In this document: in pieces, positions 17,494 to 27,566 of the stretch
Numbering within the stretch: the stretch's first letter is position 1
How the letters are laid out: every line of letters starts with the position of its first letter
Source of the DNA: Pseudomonas botevensis
Lineage (GTDB): Bacteria; Pseudomonadota; Gammaproteobacteria; Pseudomonadales; Pseudomonadaceae
Length of the DNA: 64,000 nt
NCBI RefSeq assembly: GCF_019145475.1
Contig: NZ_JAHTKI010000012.1
Span: forward strand, 1 to 64,000
Direction of reading: 5' to 3'
Program-made: the position numbers and the translations under genes
The notes under the pieces: model-generated
Database searches by the model: none
What the model was told of the DNA's origin: nothing
What the model saw: the letters and a program-made list of their open reading frames with translations, nothing else

Positions 17494-18945
17494 TCATTGC
17501 CCGAGCTGCGCGGTTTGTTGACCGGCGCCGGGGAATACGTTGCGTTTGCAGATTTTCGCTTCGACCTTCTGTGGCGTGCCGCCCGTTTCCGGGCCATGGA
17601 CTTCGACGGCCAGCAGGTTTTGCGAGGCCCAGTCTTCGTCGGTGCGCAGTTCAAAGGCGAAACGCCCGTCGGTGTCGGAGGTTTCCGGTTTTTCGATCTT
17701 GATGTCCTCGTGGCGACCGTTCATGTACCAGAGGGTGGCTTGCAGGGTTTTCACCGAGGTGTCGGCGAAGCGGATGTCGACCTGGTGGCTGCTGTTCTGC
17801 AGGTTCAGGTTCTTGCTGTTGACCAGCAGTTCGGTCTTGCCGTTCGGCTTGACCGTACCGCTGCCGGTCATCTGCGCTTCTTTGCCTTCGCAGCCGTTGT
17901 CCAGCAGCGCCATCATCTGGCGGTAAATGGTTTCCTGGTCGAGGCGATACAGCGGCGAGAATTCCCAGATGAGAATTTTCGGCGGGGTCTTCTGGAATTC
18001 GTCGCTGCCCAGGTACTGCAACATCGAACCTTCCAGACCGCCGCCAGGGAAGGCGACGTTGAGGATGTCGGCGCCGATGGCTTCTTCGAGGAACCCGGCG
18101 AAGTTGTAGTTCTTGCCGCTGTGGGAGGTGCCGACCAGGGTGATCTGCGGATTGCCGGAATCGCCGAACAGATCGCCGTCACCGGCCTCGCCCTTCGGCT
18201 CGGTGGTGAACTGGTCCATGTACTGGATCGCGTAACTGGTGCCGCACAGTTGCCCGGCCATGTTGTGCAGGGTGCCGGTCTTGCCCATGCGCCCGGAGCG
18301 CTTGGTTTCGAATTCACGCTTGGGAATGTCGGCGAAGGCGGGGATCTGCCTGACCTTCTCGGCGACGATTTTCGCCGTGCGCTGGGCGCCGTACGGGGTC
18401 CAGTGCTGGTCGCCACGGAAGTAGAAATCGTGGGCCGGCAAGGTGTCGGGCAGCGACTCGTTGGTCAGCGGCGAGAGGTCCGGCACCACGTAGCCCATTT
18501 TGGCGAAACGGCCGAGCATGGTCTTGTAGTTGCCCAGCGCTTTCTCGTAATCGAAGGCGGCTTTCTCTTGCGGGTTGAGCTTGTTGCGGTTCACCAGGCC
18601 ACGGGTCGGCTGATAGACGATCACCAGTTCCACGCCCTTGCTCTTGAATGCGTCGTGCAACTGTTGCAGGCGCTTGTAGCCGGCCGGGGTGGTGTCGAAC
18701 TCGGTGCGCAGGTCTTCCTGGGTCCGGAACAGCCAGTCGCCTTGCGCCTGCACCAGCGTGGTGAAGTTCTGCTGATAACGGGTGGTGTAGTTCTTCGCAT
18801 CGTGGGCGGCAGGGCACAGGCTGCAGCACGGTTCGGCGCTGAACGACGGCGCTTTGACTTCATCGGCACGGGCGCCAGTGCTGGCCGCGAGAATGCCCAC
18901 GGTCAGGGCCGACAGGCTGAGTAATCTGATCAGGTGTGGGTGCAT
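17494..18945 (-). CDS. algX: alginate biosynthesis acetyltransferase AlgX
   Basis: AlgX is a periplasmic two-domain protein of 483 residues that finally acetylates alginate. An SGNH-like N-terminal domain is followed by a C-terminal carbohydrate-binding module. A signal peptide ends near GARADE. The catalytic Asp/His pair appears in RGDQHWTPYGAQ and the serine in GTSHSGKNYNF. Two paired cysteines (CCSLC, near residue 41) follow the signal peptide. It is coupled to algL downstream and lies 10 nt after algG. Confidence 0.97.
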   Translation of the reverse strand: MHPHLIRLLSLSALTVGILAASTGARADEVKAPSFSAEPCCSLCPAAHDAKNYTTRYQQNFTTLVQAQGDWLFRTQEDLRTEFDTTPAGYKRLQQLHDAFKSKGVELVIVYQPTRGLVNRNKLNPQEKAAFDYEKALGNYKTMLGRFAKMGYVVPDLSPLTNESLPDTLPAHDFYFRGDQHWTPYGAQRTAKIVAEKVRQIPAFADIPKREFETKRSGRMGKTGTLHNMAGQLCGTSYAIQYMDQFTTEPKGEAGDGDLFGDSGNPQITLVGTSHSGKNYNFAGFLEEAIGADILNVAFPGGGLEGSMLQYLGSDEFQKTPPKILIWEFSPLYRLDQETIYRQMMALLDNGCEGKEAQMTGSGTVKPNGKTELLVNSKNLNLQNSSHQVDIRFADTSVKTLQATLWYMNGRHEDIKIEKPETSDTDGRFAFELRTDEDWASQNLLAVEVHGPETGGTPQKVEAKICKRNVFPGAGQQTAQLGQ

Positions 18946-18955
18946 AAAATTATCC

Positions 18956-20542
18956 TCAGTCCTGCATTTCGGTCTGGCGTTCGACGGGGTCGATCAGCAC
19001 GGCTTTCTGCTGGCGCACCAGCAGGTCGAGAATTTCATCCTGGCGCTCGCCGAGGATGCCGTTGAAGCTGATGCCGCTGGATTTGGTCGGCGCCAGCATC
19101 GACACGCGGTACAACTCGACACTCAACGGCGAGTCGATCGACAGCGGGCCGCTGCCATTGGCCGCCAGCTCGCCGCCGACCACGATCAGCGACACCTGGG
19201 CGTCGAACGGGTCGAGCTTGATGTCGCGGTCGGTGTCGGTCAGGTCCTTGATGTGCCCGTAGACGCCGGTGAGACCGTTGGCCATGGCGACGTTTTCGTA
19301 GAGGCGAATGTTCACGCTGTTACGAATGCGGATGCCGTGGCGCTTGTTGCTGATGACCTTGTTGCCCCACAGCAGGTTGTCGGCGGACTCGTAGAGGGTG
19401 ATGCCGTCGGTGTGGTTGCGGTAGATCTCGTTGTAGGCGACCAGGTTGTTCACGCTGTTACGGTCGATCACCAGCCCCGAGAGGTGGTTGTCGTAGCTTT
19501 TGTTGTTGAAGATGAAGCTGTCGTTGACCTCACGGGAAATGATGATTCCGTGCTTCTTCTTCGTCCCGTACACGGTGTTCTCGGCGATGATCAGACCGTG
19601 GGAACGGTCGTGCGGGTCGATGCCGTAGACGATGTTGTCCTTGTAGGTGTTGCCCTTGACCACGAAGTCGCGGGTCTCGTAGCAGTAGAAGCCGTACCAC
19701 ATGTCGGAGAACTCGGAACCGACGATCCAGCCGGTCGGCTCTGGACGCTTGAGGACCTTGGCCATGTTCGGCGTGTACTGGGAAATACTCACGCCGTAGG
19801 ACTTACTGTTGGCGTAGCCGAAACTCGCCATCTTGCTGTTGACGATGTAAGTCTCGGTGCCGCCCCAGGCCAGCAGGAACGGACGGAATTCCTTCGGCGA
19901 GCGGAAGGTCGCCGGGCCGTTTTCCTTCTCGCGCCAGCCAGTGACTTTGGTATCGCGCACGAACAACTGGCCGTCGTTGACCAAGAACGAACCGGCCTCC
20001 TGGGACAGGCGCAACTCCTGGGTCTGGCCGTCGATTTCGAGGATGCCCTTGCGGCCGACCACGATCGGCAACTTCGCCAGATACACCCCCGGCGAGGTTT
20101 CGCTGAAATACTGCTTGGGCAGTTTCTGCGCCAGTTCCTTGAGGTTCATGTAGCCGTCGTCGACGAAGATCGCCTGGGGGATGCCGTGCTGGCGCACCAC
20201 CCATTCGGCCATCTTGTTGTCGCCGCCGATGAAGTCCTTCAGGGCGTCTTCCTGCATCATCCGGCGCACGCTGAGCTTGCCTGGTTTGCTGCGCACGATC
20301 TTCGCGGCGGCGGCTTCGGCGGTGTAGCCGGAGAGATCGGGCAGTTTCGGCTTCGCCAGCTCCAGCGCCTCGGTCGGTGCGCTGCTGACGGTGTAGGTCT
20401 TGGCCTGTTGCAGTTCCTTGGCGACGGTCACCGGTTTGCCGGGTGACGGTGCCGCCGGTTCCACGTTGGCGAACGTGCCGGCCGAGGCCAGCAGCATCGC
20501 GCCGGCCAGCAGGCTCAACGTGGCTATGCGGTTGCTGTGCAT
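18956..20542 (-). CDS. algG: mannuronan C5-epimerase AlgG
   Basis: AlgG converts mannuronate to guluronate in the polymer within the periplasm. The protein has about 528 residues, a signal peptide (LLAGAMLLASAGTFAN) and a right-handed parallel beta-helix with several CASH-type repeats between about residues 270 and 450. The catalytic DPHDRS motif is present in YGIDPHDRSHGLII. The start at 20542 has an AGGGAG box. An earlier in-frame ATG lies in the end of algE. It follows algE by 26 nt. Confidence 0.97.
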   Translation of the reverse strand: MHSNRIATLSLLAGAMLLASAGTFANVEPAAPSPGKPVTVAKELQQAKTYTVSSAPTEALELAKPKLPDLSGYTAEAAAAKIVRSKPGKLSVRRMMQEDALKDFIGGDNKMAEWVVRQHGIPQAIFVDDGYMNLKELAQKLPKQYFSETSPGVYLAKLPIVVGRKGILEIDGQTQELRLSQEAGSFLVNDGQLFVRDTKVTGWREKENGPATFRSPKEFRPFLLAWGGTETYIVNSKMASFGYANSKSYGVSISQYTPNMAKVLKRPEPTGWIVGSEFSDMWYGFYCYETRDFVVKGNTYKDNIVYGIDPHDRSHGLIIAENTVYGTKKKHGIIISREVNDSFIFNNKSYDNHLSGLVIDRNSVNNLVAYNEIYRNHTDGITLYESADNLLWGNKVISNKRHGIRIRNSVNIRLYENVAMANGLTGVYGHIKDLTDTDRDIKLDPFDAQVSLIVVGGELAANGSGPLSIDSPLSVELYRVSMLAPTKSSGISFNGILGERQDEILDLLVRQQKAVLIDPVERQTEMQD

Positions 20543-20568
20543 GTCGGGCACTCCCTTGGCGGTCTGCA

Positions 20569-22050
20569 TCAGAAGCGCCAGATCACATCGATGAACGCAC
20601 GGTGCATGTACGAATCGACCTGGCTGCCGTAGGCATCACCCGGCTTGAACACGCCGCCACGGAAACGCACCAGCGCCGACGGCTCGTCGATCGACTGGCT
20701 CAGCGCCGCCGGCAACAGGCCCTGCTTGAAGTACTTGGTGACCACCAGATCCATTTCCTGGCCCAGGTCCTTGTTGCCGTCCTGCAATGGCAAGGAGGTG
20801 CTGGAGAGGATCGCGCCGGTCACGTCGTCGGTGTTGTTTTCCACGGCGTTGATGCCGTTGCTGCCCACCGGTTTGTTGCCGTCCACGCGCCAGAACTTGT
20901 GGTAGATCAGGCTGGCGTCGTACTGGTCGTTGAGCATCCACGAGCCGAACAGGGTGGCGCTCTGCATGTTGTTCATTTCGCCACGGAAGGCCTCGCCGAA
21001 ACGGTGAACTCGCGAGCGGGTGCCGGTGTAGGTCGAGCGGTTGCTTTCCAGGCCGTTCTGTTCGTAATCGGCACTGGCACGGGCATAGGCGGCACCGACC
21101 TGCCATTGCGGATCGAGGCGCAAGCGCACGCCGACATCGGTGGCCCAGCCGTCGACGTTGTCGCTGCGCTTGGCCTGGGCCGGACGGCTGCCATCGGCGT
21201 TCAGCGGGTTGACCGTGTCGCGGTCGCCGCTCATGCCGGTGATACTGCCCCAGTAGTTGACGGTGTTGGTGTTGCGCCAGTTGTAGGCGTCACTGTCGGC
21301 GGTCAGGCCGAGCCAGCTGATGTCGCCGTTTTCGGTCTTGTCGAGGGTGTCGCGGGGCACGCCCGGCTCGGCGTAGTCGAGCTTGCCGTCATCGTGGGTG
21401 TGATGGCCACGAATGCCGACCCAGTTGCCCGGCGTCCACTGGTAAGCGGCGTCGGCGTAGGCGTGCAGGCGATCCTTGTCTTTGGGCGCCAGTTCCTTGA
21501 GGTCGGTGCGGTATTCGCTGAAGCGTTCGGCGACACCGGCGTTGGCGCGCAGCAGGGTGGTGTCGAAGGTCCAGTTCAGCGCCTCGATGTTGGTGTCGCG
21601 CCATTGGCCGTCGTCGTTGCGCAGGCGCTGGCGACCGAACTTGAGCATCTCGCCGGGATAGGGCGTCAGGCCGCTGTAGCCGACCCAGAACTCGCGCATC
21701 GCCAAGTAGTTTTTCTTGGTCTTGCGGTCGCCGCTGTCGGTGGTTTGCGCACCGTCGGACTGTTGCAGGGTGTCGGTCTCGATGATGTCGGTCGAGGTCA
21801 CGGCCTGACCCATGGCGTAGGCGCTCCACGCGCCGCTCTCGCCGTAGACCCACGGACGCAGGTCGAGGCCGACGCCGTTGACGTCGCCACCGCTGGCGGT
21901 GCCGAGGTCGCGGTCGTCTTCGGACTGGCCGGTGATTTTCACTTCGAGACCGAAGTTCTTGGTTTCAGTCATCGCGGCCAGTGTCGGGCAAGACCAGATC
22001 AGCGCGAAGGTCAGGCCGATGCCGGCCTTGACGAATGGATTCAGCTTCAT
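20569..22050 (-). CDS. algE: alginate export porin AlgE
   Basis: AlgE is the outer-membrane 18-stranded beta-barrel through which alginate leaves the cell. It is 493 residues with a signal peptide (GLTFALIWSCPTLAA), alternating amphipathic strands throughout and a terminal aromatic residue (DVIWRF), the usual outer-membrane assembly signal. The start codon overlaps the algK stop by four bases (ATGA), indicating translational coupling of the lipoprotein AlgK and its porin partner. Confidence 0.97.
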   Translation of the reverse strand: MKLNPFVKAGIGLTFALIWSCPTLAAMTETKNFGLEVKITGQSEDDRDLGTASGGDVNGVGLDLRPWVYGESGAWSAYAMGQAVTSTDIIETDTLQQSDGAQTTDSGDRKTKKNYLAMREFWVGYSGLTPYPGEMLKFGRQRLRNDDGQWRDTNIEALNWTFDTTLLRANAGVAERFSEYRTDLKELAPKDKDRLHAYADAAYQWTPGNWVGIRGHHTHDDGKLDYAEPGVPRDTLDKTENGDISWLGLTADSDAYNWRNTNTVNYWGSITGMSGDRDTVNPLNADGSRPAQAKRSDNVDGWATDVGVRLRLDPQWQVGAAYARASADYEQNGLESNRSTYTGTRSRVHRFGEAFRGEMNNMQSATLFGSWMLNDQYDASLIYHKFWRVDGNKPVGSNGINAVENNTDDVTGAILSSTSLPLQDGNKDLGQEMDLVVTKYFKQGLLPAALSQSIDEPSALVRFRGGVFKPGDAYGSQVDSYMHRAFIDVIWRF

Positions 22051-23450
22051 AGGGATTCCTCGCCGTCTTCTTCTTGCAGGGCGTGCAGTTGCAGCGTGTT
22101 CTGGTTCAGGGCGCCACGGCTGGCCTGCTCCTGTTGCAGCAGGCGCTGGGCTTCGGCCAGGCGTTCGGGCGGCAGTTGTGCGGCGAGGGTGGTCGCCAGC
22201 TCATCCGCTTGCGGGGTGTTTTGCGCCTTCGCCAACTGGCTGAACACGTAGGCGTTGAGCGGATCAGGCTTGGTGCCTTTGCCTTGGGAGAACAGTTGGG
22301 CAATGGCGAAGTCGGCGCTGTTCTGGCCGTTGCGCGCCGCCGTCAGCAGGTGATCGAGGGCCTTCTGCGGATAGACCTTGCCCAGGTAGCCACGGCGGTA
22401 GATCTGACCGAGGTAGTAATCGGCGGCGACTTCGCGGCCGACGGCTTTCTGGAAGTGTTCCTCGGCGACCTTGGCGTCGGCCGGGACCATTTTCCCTTCG
22501 TAGTAAAGCTTGCCCAGCAACAGCTCGGCGCGCGGCTGGTCGGCGGCGCGGCCGTTGTCCAGGTACTTCATCATCTGGTCGATATCGCCCAGTTCCGGGA
22601 AGTCGTAGAGCAATTGCGCGAGGGTCACCCACGAGGCCGGGTAGCCGGGGGCGATCGGTTCGAGCAGCGCCTGCGCGGTTTTTTCGTCGGTCTTGCCCAG
22701 GGTCGAATCGGCGAGCACACGGGCCACGCTGTCGACCCGTTGCGCGGTCACGGCGCCACGGCTGAAACCTGCCTGCATCTGCTTGAGCAGTTCGGCCTGC
22801 TGTTCCGGTTGCGCGCGTTTCTGGTAAACGGTGGCCAGTTCGACGTAGCAGATATCGGTGGTGTGCAGCGCGGCCTTGCAGATTTTTTCCACGTCATCCA
22901 GGTGCTGGTCGTAGCTGCCCTGAGTGCGATACAGCAGCACCTGCGCCAGACCCGCCTCCGGGTTACCCGCCTTGCGCCACTGGTCGATCTGCTGCTGGGC
23001 GTTGATGTTCGGGAAGCTGTGCGGGTATTGCAGATAGAGCATCGCCAGCGGGATCAGCGTATTGCCTTCGCCATTGGCGCCAGCCTTTTTCAGCAGGCTT
23101 TCGGCCTCCTGATGTTCGGCTTCGGTGGCGCCGGGCTTGGCCACCAGCAGGCGCCCGAGACGCGCCTGGGCGCGGGGCGAAACGCTGGCGGCGGCACGGT
23201 AGGTGGCTTCGGCCTGTTTGATCTGCGCCGGGTCACGGCTGTCGACCTGAATGTCGGCCAGGCCCACTTGCGCTTCGCTGTAGCCCAGATCGGCCAGCGC
23301 GCGGTAGTTCTGCGCGGCCGTGGCGGTGTCCCCGCGCTTGAGCGCTTCGTTGGCCAGGCGCTGGTCCGGCAGGCCGGCGCAACCGGCCAGACTCACCGCC
23401 AATGCCACTGCACACAGGGTCTGCGGGGTTCTGAGGATGGGTGAAATCAT
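22047..23450 (-). CDS. algK: alginate secretion lipoprotein AlgK
   Basis: AlgK is an outer-membrane lipoprotein made of TPR/Sel1-like helical repeats that helps place AlgE and links it to the synthesis complex. The lipobox is AVSLAGCAGLPD with the modified cysteine, followed by repeats such as GYSEAQVGLADIQVDSRD and YYLGQIYRRGYLGKVYPQ. I use the ATG at 23450 because the nearest GAGG is 11 bases away. From the ATG three codons earlier (23459) it would be only 2 bases away. Length of about 467 residues compares well with P. aeruginosa AlgK. Confidence 0.95.
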   Translation of the reverse strand: MISPILRTPQTLCAVALAVSLAGCAGLPDQRLANEALKRGDTATAAQNYRALADLGYSEAQVGLADIQVDSRDPAQIKQAEATYRAAASVSPRAQARLGRLLVAKPGATEAEHQEAESLLKKAGANGEGNTLIPLAMLYLQYPHSFPNINAQQQIDQWRKAGNPEAGLAQVLLYRTQGSYDQHLDDVEKICKAALHTTDICYVELATVYQKRAQPEQQAELLKQMQAGFSRGAVTAQRVDSVARVLADSTLGKTDEKTAQALLEPIAPGYPASWVTLAQLLYDFPELGDIDQMMKYLDNGRAADQPRAELLLGKLYYEGKMVPADAKVAEEHFQKAVGREVAADYYLGQIYRRGYLGKVYPQKALDHLLTAARNGQNSADFAIAQLFSQGKGTKPDPLNAYVFSQLAKAQNTPQADELATTLAAQLPPERLAEAQRLLQQEQASRGALNQNTLQLHALQEEDGEESL

Positions 23451-23468
23451 CACAGGCATATCCTCGAC

Positions 23469-24638
23469 TTAAAGACCGGCAGCCATGGCTTTGTCGATCA
23501 GCCAGTTGAGGTTCGGACCACGGTCGCTGTTCACTTCCACCGGGCGACCGGCGAAGGTGCTGTCCAGCGGCTCGTCAGGCTGGATCTGCACGCGGATATC
23601 GGAAGACAGGTCTTCGCTTTTCAGGCTGGAACTGCTGACGATCTTGCCGGTGCGGGTCTTGTCGTCGCCGGCGATCTGGAAGCTGACCGGAGTGCCCGGA
23701 CGCACGTCGCCGAACTGGCGATAGGAGAAGCGCGCATCGACGGTGGCCTGGGTATTGCGCGGCACCAGTTCGAAAATCACGTCACCCTTGCTCGCGTATT
23801 GACCGTCGGCCACCAATTGTCGGGCCACGGTGCAGTCGCACGGCGAAGTCAGGGTGCCGGTCATTTGCTTGCCGAACAGTTCCTCGACCTTGGCCGGCTG
23901 CAACTGGTCTTCGTCCAGATGGCCCTTGAGCACGTCGAGCATGCTGGTGCTGAAGGTCGCCAGCGGTGCGCCCTTGGCGGCGACGCCGTCGGACTTGATC
24001 AGGCTCTGCACGGTGCCGTCGCGAGGCATGGTGATGTTCATCGCCGGCACGCTGACCAGACCGGCCTGGGCGTGGCTGACGAAGTACATGCCGTACACCG
24101 ATTTGAAAATGAAACCGAACGCCGCCAGGCCGACGATGAACACACCGGCGCTGAAGGTCACCGCTTTCAGACGGCCGAAGGCGGTCATGCCATGGCCGCC
24201 GTCCTTGACCTTGCGCGCCTTGGTGAAATTGTCGCGCTGCAGGGTCGCGAGCACTTCGCCGATGCTGACGATGTCGCCGGCCAGGTGCGAGGTGATCAGG
24301 TGGCGCAGGGTGGAAATATCCTGCGGCTCGAGGTTCTGGAACTGGCAGCCGGCGCGGCCGGTCTGGCGGTCGTAGGAGCGGACCTGCAACTCGACGTCCA
24401 TCGCCAGGCCGAGGTTGTCGATGACGAATTGCAGACGGGCCTTGTACACATCACCGGTCTTGAGCGGCAGTTGCCCGGCGTTGAACGCCAGGCCACCGGC
24501 GGACAGGTCGATGACCCGCGCTTCAACCGGCGTCCGGTCAGGGCCGAAGAACCGCAGCTTGGCCGGGATTTTCACCCGCGCGTGCTGACGCTGGGCTTCG
24601 GATTCATGGACTACGTTGACGTTGACGGCGGTATTCAT
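23469..24638 (-). CDS. alg44: c-di-GMP-binding alginate polymerase subunit Alg44
   Basis: Alg44 activates the Alg8 synthase when cyclic di-GMP binds. The cytoplasmic N-terminal PilZ domain shows RQHAR (Arg17 and Arg21) and DLSAGG (Asp44 and Ser46), the ligand-binding residues known in P. aeruginosa. One transmembrane helix (FSAGVFIVGLAAFGFIF, near residue 165) is followed by a periplasmic HlyD-like adaptor domain. At 389 residues it is full length. It lies 35 nt after alg8 and 18 nt before algK. Confidence 0.97.
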   Translation of the reverse strand: MNTAVNVNVVHESEAQRQHARVKIPAKLRFFGPDRTPVEARVIDLSAGGLAFNAGQLPLKTGDVYKARLQFVIDNLGLAMDVELQVRSYDRQTGRAGCQFQNLEPQDISTLRHLITSHLAGDIVSIGEVLATLQRDNFTKARKVKDGGHGMTAFGRLKAVTFSAGVFIVGLAAFGFIFKSVYGMYFVSHAQAGLVSVPAMNITMPRDGTVQSLIKSDGVAAKGAPLATFSTSMLDVLKGHLDEDQLQPAKVEELFGKQMTGTLTSPCDCTVARQLVADGQYASKGDVIFELVPRNTQATVDARFSYRQFGDVRPGTPVSFQIAGDDKTRTGKIVSSSSLKSEDLSSDIRVQIQPDEPLDSTFAGRPVEVNSDRGPNLNWLIDKAMAAGL

Positions 24639-24673
24639 AGGGGCGGTTTCCTTGTTAATTCAAGAGGGGCGGT

Positions 24674-26155
24674 TCAGACCATCATCAGCAGCACGGCGAC
24701 GAAAATGCTGCCGGCGGAGAAGGTCATGGTCCGAGACGACCAGGTGTTGAACCAACGTTGAAAGCTGGCGAGATCACGGGACAGCGATGTGGGCTGGCGA
24801 GTCCAGGATTGCTGGTCGAGGCGGAAGAACACGTAGATCTTCACCAGCGCGCCGACGATCTGGTTGTAATAGAGAATCGCCGGGTAGGCCGGGCCGATCC
24901 GGTGACCGGAACAGGACAGCAGCAAGGTCAGGATCAGGCGGGTGATGCCGATCCACAGCAGGTACACGAGGATGAACGCGGTGCCGTACTTGAAACTGGC
25001 GATGATCGCCACGGTCAGGCCGAGCAGCGACGTCCACATCGACACGCGCTGGTCGAACAGCACCACCGAGGTGAAGACGCCAAGGCGCTTCACACCCAGC
25101 CCCAGCGCCCGGGAGTTCTGCCGCAGGTTGTTGCCGTACCAGCGGAACATCAGTTTGCGACTGGCCTTGATGAAGCTCTTTTCCGGCGGATGTTCAACGG
25201 TGTTGATCGCCGCGTCCGGCACGTAGAAGGTGTCGTAACCCAGGCGCATCAGGCTGAACCAGCTCGACTTGTCGTCGCCGGTGAGGAACTTGAAGCGGCC
25301 CAGGCGCCAGTGTTGCAGCGAGTCGCTTTCGACGTCGGCGATGAATTCCGGGTTGGTGACCACGGTGGCGCGGAACACCGACATCCGCCCGGTCATGGTC
25401 AGCACACGCTTGGACAGGGCCATCGAGCACATGTTGATGTGACGCTGGGCGAAACGCAGCTTGTGCCATTCGCTCATGATGTAGCCGCCGCGCACTTCGC
25501 AGAACTCGTTGGTGGTCAGGCCGCCGACATTGCCGAACAGCTGGAACCACGGCACGGTCTTGCGCACGGTGCCTTCGCCGAGCACGGTGTCGCCGTCGAT
25601 CACGGCCACCACGGCACGGTCGTCCGGCAGGTGACGGGAGATCGCGCGGAAACCATACGCCAGGCCATCGCGCTTGCCGGTGCCGGGAATGCGCACGAAG
25701 TCGAGCTTGACCCGATCCGGCGGATTCATCCGCGCCCACAGGCTTTTCACCAGCAGCTCATCGGACATTTCGACGATCGAGCAGACCACGGTGGTCGGCA
25801 GTTCGCAGTCGATGGCTTCACGGATCACCGAGCTGTAGACCTGCGCGGTGGTCAGCGCGTCGATACGGAAACTGGTGACCATCAGGTACACATGCGACGG
25901 GTCTGCCGCTTTACCCAGCTTGCGCAGTTTGCGGCGCAGATGCGGGTAGACGATGTAGAGAAAAATCATGCCGCGCACGAAGTGCGTGGCACCCATCGAG
26001 TAGCGCCAGATACCCACGGCGCCAATCAGGAAAATGAAGTCCTTCGACTCTGAGTCGAATGTGGACACGGGCAGCATCAGGGCCAGGCCCATCAGCAGGC
26101 TCAGGAACAAAAGCCAGCCGGCAGCTTGCAGAAAAAAATGTTTGAGCTTGGACAT
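24674..26155 (-). CDS. alg8: alginate synthase glycosyltransferase Alg8
   Basis: Alg8 is the inner-membrane GT2 glycosyltransferase that polymerises GDP-mannuronate. N-terminal and C-terminal membrane helices flank a cytoplasmic catalytic domain. That domain contains AVIDGDTVLGEG (DGD, nucleotide-sugar binding), LTGDDKSSWF (acidic catalytic pair) and RKLMFRWYGNNLRQN (acceptor-binding region corresponding to the QxxRW motif). Start at 26155 (MSKLKHFFLQAAG) gives 493 residues, close to the 494 of P. aeruginosa. It follows algD by about 95 nt. Confidence 0.97.
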   Translation of the reverse strand: MSKLKHFFLQAAGWLLFLSLLMGLALMLPVSTFDSESKDFIFLIGAVGIWRYSMGATHFVRGMIFLYIVYPHLRRKLRKLGKAADPSHVYLMVTSFRIDALTTAQVYSSVIREAIDCELPTTVVCSIVEMSDELLVKSLWARMNPPDRVKLDFVRIPGTGKRDGLAYGFRAISRHLPDDRAVVAVIDGDTVLGEGTVRKTVPWFQLFGNVGGLTTNEFCEVRGGYIMSEWHKLRFAQRHINMCSMALSKRVLTMTGRMSVFRATVVTNPEFIADVESDSLQHWRLGRFKFLTGDDKSSWFSLMRLGYDTFYVPDAAINTVEHPPEKSFIKASRKLMFRWYGNNLRQNSRALGLGVKRLGVFTSVVLFDQRVSMWTSLLGLTVAIIASFKYGTAFILVYLLWIGITRLILTLLLSCSGHRIGPAYPAILYYNQIVGALVKIYVFFRLDQQSWTRQPTSLSRDLASFQRWFNTWSSRTMTFSAGSIFVAVLLMMV

Positions 26156-26249
26156 GACCGTCTTCCGAAGGTGAAGGAGGCTTCGAGCCACAAGCGTCGG
26201 GCTGCAAGTGCAACGACTTGGCGCCCGACGCTTGCCGCTCAGGGCTGCT

Positions 26250-27566
26250 TTACCAGCAGATCCCTTCGGTACGGCTACCGGCGCTGGTGGCCTTGGACAT
26301 GAAGCCCACCAGGTCGATGACTTGTTTGCCGTGCGGTACTTCCTGGGCCAGGGCGCGGAACTTCTCGTCGCGGTTGCCGAGGATGATCACGTCGGAGTTA
26401 TCAATCACCGACTCGAAGTCCGCATTGAGCAGGGACGACACGTGAGGAATCTTCGACTCGATGTAGTCCTTGTTCGCGCCGTGGACACGGGCGTACTCGA
26501 CGTTGCTGTCGTAGATGCTCAGGTCGTAGCCCTTGCCGATCAGCATCTCGGCCAGTTCCACCAGCGGACTTTCGCGCAGGTCGTCGGTGCCGGCCTTGAA
26601 GCTCAGGCCGAGCAGGGCGACTTTGCGTTTGTCGTGGCTTTCGACGATGTCGAAGGCGTTCTGCACTTGCGATTCGTTGCTGCGCATCAGCGAGTTGAGC
26701 AGCGGCGCTTCCACGTCCAGGGAACCGGCGCGGTAGGTCAGGGCGCGTACATCCTTCGGCAGGCACGAGCCACCGAAAGCGAAGCCCGGACGCATGTAGT
26801 ACTGGGACAGGTTGAGGGTCTTGTCCTGGCAGACCACTTCCATCACTTCACGGCCATCGACGCCGACCGCCTTGGCGATGTTGCCGATCTCGTTGGCGAA
26901 GGTCACTTTGGTAGCGTGCCAGACGTTGCAGGTGTACTTGATCATCTCGGCGACGGCGATGTCCTTGCGGATGATCGGTGCGTCGAGCTCTTCGTACAGT
27001 GATTGCAGGACATCGCCCGAAGCCTTGTCGAACTCGCCGATGACGGTCATCGGTGGCAGGTCGTAGTCGGCGATCGCGGTGGACTCACGCAGGAATTCCG
27101 GGTTGACCGCAACGCCGAAATCGACGCCGGCCTTCTTGCCGGAGCAGTCTTCGAGAATCGGGATCACCACGTTGGCGACGGTGCCCGGCAGCACGGTGCT
27201 GCGGACGACGATGGTGTGGCGGGTGGTTTTTTCCCGCAGGACGAAACCGATCTCGCGGCATACCGCTTCGATGTAGTTCAGCTCCAGGTCGCCGTTCTTC
27301 TTGCTCGGCGTACCGACACAAATCATCGACAGATCGGTGTCGCGAATCGCCTCGGCGAAGTTGGTCGTACCGCGCAGACGACCGGTCTCGATACCTTGCG
27401 CCAGCAGCTCGCCCAGGCCCGGTTCCACAATGGGGGATTTGCCAGCGTTGATCATATCGATCTTGTCTTTGGCAACATCGACGCCAACCACGTCATGGCC
27501 CCGTGCAGACAGGCAACCGGCACATACTGCGCCGACGTAACCCAAACCAAATATGCTGATGCGCAT
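26250..27566 (-). CDS. algD: GDP-mannose 6-dehydrogenase AlgD
   Basis: AlgD carries out the committed step, oxidising GDP-mannose to GDP-mannuronate with two NAD+. The Rossmann motif GLGYVG opens the protein (residues 7-12), and the catalytic cysteine lies in GFAFGGSCLPKD near residue 265. The length of 438 residues is standard. It is the first gene of the operon, so its long upstream region should carry the control elements. Confidence 0.98.
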   Translation of the reverse strand: MRISIFGLGYVGAVCAGCLSARGHDVVGVDVAKDKIDMINAGKSPIVEPGLGELLAQGIETGRLRGTTNFAEAIRDTDLSMICVGTPSKKNGDLELNYIEAVCREIGFVLREKTTRHTIVVRSTVLPGTVANVVIPILEDCSGKKAGVDFGVAVNPEFLRESTAIADYDLPPMTVIGEFDKASGDVLQSLYEELDAPIIRKDIAVAEMIKYTCNVWHATKVTFANEIGNIAKAVGVDGREVMEVVCQDKTLNLSQYYMRPGFAFGGSCLPKDVRALTYRAGSLDVEAPLLNSLMRSNESQVQNAFDIVESHDKRKVALLGLSFKAGTDDLRESPLVELAEMLIGKGYDLSIYDSNVEYARVHGANKDYIESKIPHVSSLLNADFESVIDNSDVIILGNRDEKFRALAQEVPHGKQVIDLVGFMSKATSAGSRTEGICW